A stretch of DNA of 64,000 nt. It comes from Sclerotiophoma versabilis. Taxonomy: Eukaryota > Ascomycota > Dothideomycetes > Pleosporales > Didymellaceae. Location of the stretch: assembly GCA_012274445.1 (NCBI GenBank), contig JAAROD010000058.1, positions 62,001 to 126,000 on the forward strand. Direction: 5' to 3'. Positions within the stretch are counted from its first letter, which is position 1. Every line of letters begins with the position of its first letter. Made by a program: the position numbers and the translations under genes. The notes under the pieces are model-generated. The model saw only the letters and a list, made by a program, of their open reading frames with translations. It did no database searches and was not told the origin of the DNA. This document shows positions 55,339 to 64,000 of the stretch, piece after piece.

Positions 55339-57902
55339 ATGGACGCAATGATACCAGCTTCGGCTCCTGAGCCCGAGAAGCTCACCGAGGATGTCGAGAA
55401 CCTGAGCCTGTCGCCATTTGGTGTTGCCAGGTCTTCTGTCAACGAGTCACCGCTCACCAACGATGAATTGCGTTTGATGACCGACTACTTCAACGCCTCA
55501 ATGTATATGTGCTTGGGCATGATCTACCTGCGAAGGAACCCTCTTCTGCGTGACCCACTGACACTGGATCACCTCAAGCGCCGGCTCCTGGGTCATTGGG
55601 GATCTGACGCCGGTCAGTCATTCACGTACATTCACATGAACCGCCTGATTAAGAAGTACGACTTGGACGCTCTGTTCATTTCCGGTCCTGGTCATGGTGC
55701 GCCTGCCGTCCTTTCCAACTCCTACCTCGAGGGTGTCTATTCTGAGGTCTACCCTGACAAGAAGGAGGATGAGGAGGGTTTGAGGAGGTTCTTCAAGTCC
55801 TTCTCGTTCCCTGGCGGTATCGGCTCGCACGCTACCCCCGAGACTCCTGGAAGCTTGCACGAGGGAGGAGAGCTTGGTTACTCGATCTCTCATGCCTTTG
55901 GCGCAGTCTTCGATCACCCGGATCTGATTGCGCTGACAATGGTTGGTGATGGCGAGTCTGAGACAGGTCCTTTGGCTACGAGCTGGCACTCGACTAAGTT
56001 CCTGAATCCAATTACAGACGGAGCTGTACTACCTGTTCTGCACTTGAACGGATACAAGGTGAGAGACTACATGCGATCTGATCGCGGATATGAACTGACA
56101 TGACTAGATCAACAATCCCACAATTCTCTCTCGTGTAAGTCACAAGGAGCTCGAGCAGCTCTTTCTCGGCTACGGGTGGACGCCTTACTTCGTGGAAGGC
56201 AGCGATCTGCCCTCAATGCACCAGGCCATGGCGGCGACGCTGGAGCGCTGTGTCACAAAAATCAGAGAATATCAAAAGGAGGCCCGCGACTCTGGCAAGG
56301 CTTTCAGGCCTCGCTGGCCTATGATCGTTCTCCGCACACCTAAGGGCTGGACTGGCCCTCGTAAGATTGGTGACCACTACTCTGAGGGCTTCTGGCGTGC
56401 TCATCAGGTTCCAATCACTGACGTCCTTACCAACCCTGAGAGCCTCAAGAAGCTTGAACAATGGATGCGCAGCTACGAGCCCGAGAAGCACTTTGACAAA
56501 GACGGCAAGCTTGTTCCTGAGCTGAGGGAGCTGGCTCCCACAGGCAACAGGCGTATGAGTGCGAACCCAGTCGCCAATGGTGGGCTGCTTAAGAAGAAGC
56601 TGCACGTCCCCGACTTCCGCAATTATGGTGTTGAGGTCAAGAAGGGTGGTGTGTCGAAGTTTGGTAGCATGGCAAATTTCGCGGCCTTCCTTCGCGATGT
56701 TGTCGCGCAGAACCTCAAAGACTTCCGTGTGTTCGGTCCTGACGAGACGCAATCAAACAAGCTCGACAAGATATACGAGGCCGGAAAGAAGGTTTGGATG
56801 GCGGATTACTTCGAAGAAGACGAAGATGGTGGCAACCTTGCCTTCGATGGACGTGTTATGGAAATGCTCTCTGAGCACACAGTCGAGGTGCGTACGAGTG
56901 CATGTATGATCTGTACCTCGTTGCTAATAGATCTAGGGTTGGCTCGAAGGATACATCCTTTCAGGACGACATGGTCTGCTCAACAGCTACGAGCCTTTCA
57001 TTCATATCATTGACAGCATGGTGAACCAGCACTGCAAGTGGATTGAGAAGTGTCTCGAGGTTGAGTGGAGGAAGAAGGTCGCTTCGCTCAACATCCTCCT
57101 GACAGCCACCGTTTGGCGACAGGACCACAACGGCTTCACGCACCAGGATCCTGGTTTCCTTGACGTCGTCGCAAACAAGAGCCCTGACGTCGTGCGCATC
57201 TACTTGCCTCCTGACGCCAACTGCCTCCTCTCCACCATGGATCACTGCCTCCGCAGCGAAAACTACGTCAATGTTATCGTCGCGGACAAGCAGGAGCATC
57301 TGCAATTCCTCACCATGGACCAGGCTATTGAACACTGCTCTAAGGGTGTCGGTATCTGGCAGTGGGCCTCCAACGACGCGGGTGAGGAGCCCGATATCGT
57401 CATGGCGTCTTGCGGTGATGTCTCGACTCACGAAGCTCTTGCGGCCACCGCTCTCCTGCGCACTCACCTGCCGCAGCTGAAGATCCGTTTCGTGAACGTG
57501 GTCGATCTCTTCAAGCTGATCGATGCAAGCGAGCACCCTCACGGCCTACAGGCCCACGAATGGAGAGCAATCTTCACAGACAACGTCCCTTGTGTCTTCA
57601 ACTTCCACTCGTACCCCTGGCTGATTCACCGCCTGACGTACGGCCGCAAGGGCCAGCAGAACCTCCTCGTCTGCGGCTACAGGGAGAAGGGTAACATCGA
57701 CACACCGCTGGAGTTGGCCATCCGCAATGGTACCGACCGCTACAGCTTGGCCGTCAACGCCATTGACCGCATTCCTGGATTGGGCAACAAGGGCGCTGCA
57801 GCTCGCGAGGCAATGCTCAACGAGCAGATCCGCGCAAAGAACTACTCTTACCACGAGGGACTGGATCCCAAGGAGATTGACGACTGGGTTTGGCCTTTCT
57901 AG
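55339..57902 (+). CDS. Xylulose-5-phosphate/fructose-6-phosphate phosphoketolase
   Basis: Thiamine-diphosphate enzyme of 821 residues, exons 55339-56058, 56108-56887 and 56937-57902, all in phase 0. It splits xylulose-5-P (and often fructose-6-P) with phosphate into acetyl-phosphate plus glyceraldehyde-3-P (or erythrose-4-P). ThDP-binding and active-site marks include ISGPGHGAPA (114-123), the SFPGGIGSHATPETPGS loop and GDGESETGP (203-211). The central and C-terminal transketolase-like domains continue with LRTPKGWTGP, HGLLNSYEPF, ATVWRQDHNGFTHQDPG and VWPF at the end. Length fits the family (about 800). The ATG at 55339 is the first in the frame. Fungal phosphoketolases feed acetyl-CoA formation from pentoses and are believed to have come from bacteria. 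Confidence 0.96.
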
Positions 57903-58296
57903 ACGTGACGGTCCTGTAGCTCGGCCGGCGTGGGTGTCGATTTATGATAGCGAATGATTATACTAATGACATTGCAACTGTGTGCCGACAATGGATGTCA
58001 AGTGAAGCACAGCGCATCACAGTATTTAATGCGTATGTATATGTCAACCGCCATATGGCTATCATGCATAGACTGCAATACCTTCATCCACGTTCCATCC
58101 CATCGAGACGTTTCGTCGCACCTATCGCCAATACCCAAGCAAGCTCCCCATTCAACACCCAACCGCAGCGCAAAAACGAGTCTCAATCCCAACAACCATC
58201 ATTGTCCAACCGCCAAAAAGAATATCCCAGAAGCGTTACACAGCAGCTGTATGGAGAAGGATTAGATATAATTTTAGCAAAAAAGAAACATGTTAT
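57903..58296. other. Intergenic space, no gene seen
   Basis: Between the phosphoketolase stop and the 3' end of the tRNA-Asn gene. Apart from the Pol III terminator, nothing is recognised; a 137-codon frame here runs into the tRNA on the opposite strand and is not convincing. Confidence 0.6.
58280..58285 (-). terminator. Pol III terminator of tRNA-Asn
   Basis: A run of six T residues on the minus strand, about 11 bases after the tRNA discriminator base, in the position expected for RNA polymerase III termination. Confidence 0.7.
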
Positions 58297-58392
58297 CTCC
58301 CCCGGAAAGGCTCGAACTTTCAACCTCCTGATGTGCAATCAAGCGAGATGCGGATAACAGTCAGACGCGCTAGCCAATTGCGCCACGGAGGA
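58297..58392 (-). tRNA. trnN-GUU: tRNA-Asn (GUU) with intron
   Basis: Read on the minus strand, a full cloverleaf forms. The 7-bp acceptor stem is TCCTCCG with CGGGGGA and discriminator G. The D stem is GCGC/GCGC, the anticodon stem TCTGA/TCAGG, and the T stem GAAAG/CTTTC around TTCGAGC. The anticodon loop reads CTGTTA before the intron, giving anticodon GTT (Asn). An intron of about 22 bases lies one base after the anticodon, the usual eukaryotic position. It is followed by a T6 terminator. Confidence 0.9.
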
Positions 58393-58861
58393 AATCAACT
58401 TGGATTATCAAGTTGGTGGATGCATTGCTGTTTTTGATGGGGGGCGAATGAAAAAGAATATTTATATTTTAACAAATTACTTCTCTGAGAAATGGGGATG
58501 TCTCTTTTGCCGACCTGGTTGCAGAAATCCACTCTTGGTATTGGTGGGGTGGGGTGGGGTGGGGCGGGAGTGATCGGGTGTCTGAGTCATCCCGAGGTCG
58601 GCTTGGTCTTGGCTTGGAGAGTCTGTCCGTGGTTTGCGTCATGTTTAAGTTGTGGTATAAAGAGGGGCGTTGTGTGGACTGGCAAAGTGGAATTGGTATA
58701 TCTAGCTATGGATAGGACAAACTCCAAACGCCAATAGCTGTGTGAACAGCTCCCGTAACATGCAAGAATGCTCGACAATGCCCATCGTCGTGATATCATC
58801 TGTGCACCTCGTCCTATCCGAAATACACCGTGACACTTTCTTCGAACCTTTTGTTGTACCG
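58393..58861. other. Intergenic space with a GGGGT repeat
   Basis: Between the tRNA 5' end and the Mcm2 stop, both on the minus strand. It holds the G-quadruplex-prone repeat listed separately. No gene seen. Confidence 0.6.
58543..58568 (+). repeat. G-quadruplex-prone GGGGT repeat
   Basis: Four consecutive GGGG runs separated by single Ts, then CGGG. This is a textbook intramolecular quadruplex pattern with one-base loops. It lies about 150 bases upstream of the tRNA gene and downstream of Mcm2. Confidence 0.9.
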
Positions 58862-61550
58862 TTACGCAGCCGCTCGCTGAACGTTGCGGCCGGCCCTTGC
58901 AGGCGCACGAACAGCTCCCGGCCTGTTCAATGTATACTTCGCGAACGATCTTGCGAGAGCCTTCTTTGCGCTGACCTTCTGTGAGGCGACGAACGAGTCA
59001 ACAGTGACAGCAATGGCACGATCAATGTCTTGTGACGAGCAGTAGTCAGAAAGACGCATCTTGCAGAACGCTTCGGCAATACGGAGGATAGCTTCAAGAT
59101 GACGGACCTGAGCATGTTAGCGGCTGTTTATCGAGACAGGAAAACGGGGAATAGTTACAGTGATAGGGTACGCTCCAGTCGCCATCGACTCACGACGCAT
59201 GTCAGCGAACAGGCGAGCAACCTTGTCCTGGTCAATCTGGTAAAGCTTGGGCCTGCACTTCTCGCGAGCATAGAGGATGTACTTCCTCAACAGCTCTTGT
59301 GGAATCTCGCCCTCTTTGCGAGCGGTCTCCTCCTCATCGACCTCCATGCCCTCACCGTTCTCGCCCTCCTGTGCTGCCTTTGCCTTGTCAGAGTAGCCAT
59401 AAGCAGAATTGACGAGGGGATGCGCTCGGCCATGAGAGTTGACGACAAACTTAGCAAGACGCTCGTCTTCCTTCGGGTCGACGGTATCACGCACGACACA
59501 CAAAATGTCGAAACGGGACAAGATAGGCTCGGTCAGTTCGACGTTCTGAGAAAAGGGTATGGTAGAATTGTAACGACCGCCAATTGGGTTGGCAGCTGCA
59601 ACGATGGCGCATCGAGCTTGAAGGGTTGTGACGATACCAGCCTTAGAAATGGAAATGGTTTGCTGTTCCATGGCTTCGTGAATAGATGTTCGATCTTGGT
59701 CGTTCATCTTGTCGAACTCATCAATGAGACATGTACCCTTGTCAGCAAGTACTAGCGCGCCTCCCTCCAAAGTCCACTCGCTGGTCATTGGATCGCGGCG
59801 AACAGAGGCGGTCAAACCAACAGCGGAAGCTCCCTGACCAGTAGCGAAGACAGCACGATGAGCTGTCTTCTCGACGTACTTCAGCACTTGAGACTTGGCT
59901 GTACCTGGGTCTCCAAGAAGCAGGACGTTGATGTCACCACGGATAGAATGACGTCCAGCGGCCTCCTTGCTGACACCACCGAATAACGATAGTGCAACCG
60001 CAGTCTTGATATCAGTGTGGCCGTAGATACTGGGTGCGATTGAGTTTATGATCCTGTCTACAATCTTGGGGTCCTTAGCCAGCTGTCGAATCTCGCGCTC
60101 GTCCTCATCGGTGAGTCGGAAACCAGCCAGCTGGTCGTGAGACTTGACGACATAATTCGCCTCAAGGATTGTAGCAAAGACTGGGAAGCCGTTCTTGTTG
60201 TTGAGAGCGGCATCGTAGTTATTCCGGTAGATACCAGTAACTTCAATCTCCTCACCGGGCTTTGCAGAGTCTATCAGATCCCATAGCAGGATCACTTCAC
60301 GGTGACGGGGTAGACGACCAGCCGGGACGGTCCCTGGCGATTCTTGCAGCGTGAGCTTCTGGTAGTTGCGGTACACTGTTCGCTCCGAGTTGACGGTGAA
60401 AGGACCACGAGACTGGCAATTTTGACAGAAAGAGATTCTGACTTCGACGTTTGAATCCTGGTGGAAGGGACCAAGCGTTGTGCCGCATTTTGTGCAGTCA
60501 AACTTGACGTACTTGAGCTGAGGGAAGACGCCGCTGCGGCGAGTAACAACGCCACTGACACGGACCAGACTGTTCAGATGAGACTGTCGGAGCTGGCGCA
60601 AAGTGTACTGAACAGGTACGTCTGTAATTCGAACATGAATTTCGTTGTGAATGCGCTCGTAGTCAGGGTAGTGAAGCAGTACGACTTCCATGGAGACCTG
60701 ATCGAAGATCTTGAGCATCTCCGTCGGGGTGTTGGCAAGCCAGTATGCGAGTGTGGCCTTGGATTCGGCAAGGTGATCGAACGACACTTCCAGCGATTCG
60801 GCGTTGACCTCACCGAGGGTACGGATGCGCGTTCCGTACACCGAAGTCCCGTTCTCATCCGTGTATTCTGTCAAAAATGACTTGAACTCGCGGGCGATAG
60901 TACGGGCAACTTGGGGTTGGGCTACCCAATCGGTCAAGTTGTTGGCTTTGACATCGGTCAGCGCCTCCAGGGTCAGCTCCTCGTTCATGATATCATCACC
61001 CATGTCCATATCGTCCTGGTCTTCGTCATATCGATGTCTGCGTACACGGCGACGGCCCTGTCCCATAAGATCAGCCAGACCATCCTCGTCGTCGTCTGGC
61101 AGGAAAGCGGCTGGCATGCGACGTCTGGCTTCCCGATCACGGGCATTGAGTCGTCTCTCGAGCTCTCGTCTTTGGTCTAGAGTAAGTTCGTCATATTCGC
61201 CTTCATCGTCGATACCCTCGCCCTCGTATGCATCGTTCTCACGCCTGGTGTAGTCGTTCTCGAAATCGTCTGCGAAAAGGTCGATGCCTTCAGCTTCCTC
61301 GGCGTCCTCGTCCAGGTCGTCGACGTCGCGGATAATGTCATCGTCGTCAAGCATGTCTGCATCTTCGTCCTGAGGCAGTATCGGCGGCGAAGAAGCCATG
61401 GCTGTCTGCGATCAGACGTTTGTTACTCGCTTCACGAAGATTCCACTTACGGCTCGACGGAGGGAGCGCTCCAGAAGATGAGAGTCCGTCATCGCGAGCA
61501 CGTTTGTTGTTGCTCCTGCTGGGGCCTGCCCCACGGTTCGCAGAGGACAT
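58862..61550 (-). CDS. MCM2: Mcm2, replicative helicase subunit
   Basis: Protein of 862 residues, exons 61550-61451, 61401-59159 and 59107-58862. The N-terminus is basic then highly acidic (residues 40-105), as in Mcm2 tails that bind histones. A zinc finger CTKC..CQNC (Cys 336, 339, 359, 362) follows. The AAA+ core has Walker A GDPGTAKS (530-537), Walker B LIDEFD (592-597) and the arginine finger SRFD near 662. The C-terminal exon restores VRHLEAILRIAEAFCKMRLSDYC. Mcm2 is one of six subunits of the Mcm2-7 helicase loaded at replication origins. The acceptor at 61402 was chosen over one six bases earlier because only it keeps the frame open into MASSPP. It is divergent from the UBR7-like gene. 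Confidence 0.94.
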
Positions 61551-62033
61551 GTTGGAGCGCAAAGGTGAGCTGGATCGTCAGCACTGTGTGAGTGGTAGGG
61601 AGGGGCAGGGGCAGGGGCCAGGTCGCTGCTGACAGTGTTTACATACCTCATGTCGAGTCAATGCACAGCCGGATATCGCGTGCTAGGGTGTACAGGCGCA
61701 GAAAAGGGACGTGAGTAGGTGGGGAGTGTGTAATGTGGGGTGTGATGAGGATGTCACGTCGGTTGCGCGTAAATTCGCGCCTTCCGTAGCAACGCGCGCG
61801 TTCCATGACGCTAGGCCGAATCGGGGCTTAATTGAATCGACTTGACAAGAGCTCCAGCAGCTTGTCCAGTGTGACACCAGCACAAACTTTGACTACGTTC
61901 CGGGAGACCGAGCGTTGCATAGATTCAGGCCTCGCGATCACAGAAGTTGCAGCGTGCGCATCGAGCGCCTCAGAGCGAAGCTATGGCGGACTCGCAGTCC
62001 ACGACTACGTGCGCGAAGCCGCGGACCAGCAGC
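61551..62033. promoter_or_regulatory. Divergent promoter of MCM2 and UBR7-like gene
   Basis: 482 bases between the two divergent starts. An ACGCG-type core, as in MluI cell-cycle boxes bound by MBF, occurs in the ACGCGCGCG around 61791-61799, which could time Mcm2 to G1/S. This is a positional suggestion only. Confidence 0.4.
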
Positions 62034-63776
62034 ATGTCGCAAGCATCTGAGAGCTCCCAGACGGCAGCAGAGTAAGCCCAAATCAGAAAAATGTACAGAC
62101 TGGTCACTGATAGTGCCGCTGCAGGTTCATCAAGGAGCAACTCAGCCTGGAAGCGGAGGCACGCGAGGCCCTTCCATACGTCAGTACTGCACGCTGTCCC
62201 TGCTGTAGGCGCCGTGACTGACGACAGACAGCAATTCGACACTTGCACACGCGATCTCGGTCCTCTTCGCCAGAGCCTCTACGCCTGTCTCACGTGCAGT
62301 CCACCGCCCGCCAGCGACGCCCAAGTCTACACACCAGCAGGCGTCTGCTACTCGTGCTCCATCTCCTGCCACGGCGAACACACCCTCGTTGAGCTCTTCA
62401 ACAAGCGCAGCTTCGTCTGCGACTGTGGCACGACTCGCATGCCCGAGAATACACCCTGCACTTTGCGCCTCAACCCGAAAACTGGTCAGAAGGGAGACGT
62501 GACGGGGGACGAGCCTGCGAAAAACAACAAGTACAATCAAAACTTCAAAAACAGATTTTGTGGCTGCGGCGAGGACTACGATGCGCACCAAGAGAAAGGC
62601 ACCATGTTTCAATGCCTCGGCCTGGGCACTGTTGACGAAGGCGGCTGCGGTGAGGACTGGTGGCATCCAGAGTGTCTGGTCGGCTTCACCCGTGAGGAAT
62701 ACGCAAAATTGGTCGAGAGACCTGAGAGAAAGGACACAAACGGCACACCCACGAGCACTAAGGTCAAAGGAGAGGCCAAAGACCAAGAAGAAACCACAAC
62801 AGCTGCAGGAGTACTTGACGCGGCAGTGCTCGAGCGCGACGGTGTGGATGGAAACGACGTGGTAGCTGAGGCCGAGGAGGTCGAAGATGAGGATCCACCG
62901 CTGCCTCCGGGCTTTCCAGCTGAAGATGACTTCGATCACTTTCTCTGCTACAAGTGCGTTGAGGCCAATCCTTGGATCAAGAAATACGCTGGCTCGCCTG
63001 GCTTCCTATCGCCAGTGTACACCGAAAAGGCTTTAAACACTGCTCAGTCTACAAATACCACCACATCAACCGACGCTGTTACGAGCGGCGACTCCAAGAA
63101 GCGCAAAGCGTCCGACGAGGACGAAGACGGACCCGCCGACTCAACCTTATCTGTTCCGGCTTCAGCTAAGCGTCAGAAGCCCGAAGATCCCACCCGTGTA
63201 CTTTCCAGTATCCCAGAAGACACTACCGCCTCGACATTCCCAATCTCTCCAAAGAAAGAAGACACTTCGGCCTGCAAGCTAGCATCTCTCCCTCCACTAC
63301 CCACACCAGCCCTCACCGCCCCCTTCTCTCTCTTCCTCAAGCCTGACTTTCGCGACCATCTATGCCGCTGTGCAGCCCACTTTCCCCTTCTGGCGCCGCA
63401 TCCTCAACTTCTCGAGGAAGAAGATACGTACGAACCGCCCATGTCCGAAGGCGACGATCAAGGCGCGCAGTCCGTCGGCACAGGTTCGCTTCTCGACCGT
63501 GGCGAAGCAGCGTTCAGTAACATGGACCGCGTGCGTGCGATACAAGGCGCGATGGCATATGCACAGCTCAAAGACAAGGTGAGCGCGTTCCTGAAGCCAT
63601 TTGCCGAGAGCGGGCAGGCAGTTGGCGCCGAGGACGTCAAAGCGTATTTCGAGAAATTGAGAGGCGACGCGCAAGGAATCCAGGACGCTGCCGTTGGGGC
63701 GAAAGAAAGCAGGGAGGACGGTGACGGTGACGGCGGGCCCGATGCGAGTAATAGGAAGGAGCAGAGTGGGTATTGA
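62034..63776 (+). CDS. UBR7: UBR7-type UBR-box / PHD-like protein
   Basis: Protein of 545 residues, exons 62034-62071, 62125-62179 and 62232-63776. The first two exons supply MSQASESSQTAAE and FIKEQLSLEAEAREALPY, the usual beginning of the fungal family. A UBR box (about 36-112) follows with CTRDLGPLRQSLYACLTC, YTPAGVCYSCSISCHGEH and FVCDCGT. A PHD-like zinc region (about 140-190, FCGCGEDYD, MFQCLGL, WWHPECLVG) is then completed by FLCYKCVEANPWIKKYAG after an acidic linker. The rest is a low-complexity region with KKRKAS and a C-terminal domain containing DFRDHLCRCAAHF. Related to mammalian UBR7 and fission-yeast Mlo2, thought to be E3-type or chromatin-linked proteins. Confidence 0.92.
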
Positions 63777-64000
63777 GGTGTTCTTGGGACGGCGTTGGAG
63801 TGGGCATGATACCAAATTTGAATAACGAGGTGATGAGATGAGCAAAACGTATAATAGCAAGCAGCTGAGCGTGGCTTTCCGATATCGCAATCTATGTCCC
63901 GTCTTTCAGTATTGCAGATAGTGATTTTCTGACACGGGAAACATTCATTGCTGATCTACGGTTTACCAATAAACTGACAAAGTCTATGAGAAGACGTAAA
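63777..64000. other. 3' flank to window end
   Basis: AT-rich sequence after the UBR7-like stop, with no gene visible before the window ends. Confidence 0.6.

Noticed and set aside
59099..59755. 218-codon plus-strand frame opposite MCM2
   Set aside because: Lies wholly inside the conserved Mcm2 coding region and shows no family features.
62181..62939. 252-codon minus-strand frame opposite the UBR7-like gene
   Set aside because: Antisense shadow of the conserved UBR-box and PHD-like exon.
1..64000. CRISPR arrays, bacterial operons, riboswitches or telomere repeats
   Set aside because: None seen; the short spliceosomal introns and gene content are those of a fungal nuclear chromosome.

Overview
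This window looks like nuclear DNA of a filamentous ascomycete. Protein-coding genes are split by very short introns, about 49 to 64 bases, usually with GTRNGT-like donors, CTAAC/CTGAC-type branch sites and YAG acceptors. The gene set is fungal: a PhiA-like wall protein, an FLC/TRP-type channel, GH128, GH64 and GH16-like glucanases, a type-2 glycosyltransferase, phosphoketolase and alternative NADH dehydrogenase. A Dothideomycete of the Pleosporales type is my inference from overall protein character, not something the sequence proves. Genes lie on both strands, with long intergenic spaces and no operons.

Region by region: 0-6.9 kb is a decaying accessory zone. It holds a Dal5-type MFS transporter with a one-base frameshift, an intact secreted CE1-type (feruloyl-esterase-like) hydrolase, a broken secretory lipase and a broken alpha/beta hydrolase. 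6.9-13.8 kb carries a possible polysaccharide neighbourhood: a bacterial-type nucleotide-sugar 6-dehydrogenase, a divergently transcribed GT2 glycosyltransferase and a secreted GH16-like hydrolase. A secreted HNH nuclease follows at 15 kb.

16.9-43.1 kb is mostly housekeeping: the splicing-linked CwfJ/Drn1 protein and the giant SSU-processome protein Utp20 share a 182-bp bidirectional promoter. They are followed by Mpe1 (polyadenylation), a GH64 glucanase, Cmr1, Coq9, a PhiA-like wall protein, a UPF0235 protein, arginase and a mitochondrial alternative NADH dehydrogenase. 43-50 kb holds an FLC-family membrane protein and a GPI-anchored GH128 glucanase, separated by long empty spaces.

50.3-55.3 kb is a 5-kb gene-poor tract with no intact reading frame that I can assign. 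It is followed by phosphoketolase, an intron-containing tRNA-Asn(GUU), a G-quadruplex-prone GGGGT repeat, and a divergent pair encoding the replicative helicase subunit Mcm2 and a UBR7-type zinc-finger protein.

Exon boundaries were chosen by hand from splice signals, reading phase and family similarity. All multi-exon models given here are phase-consistent, but no transcript or database evidence was available.
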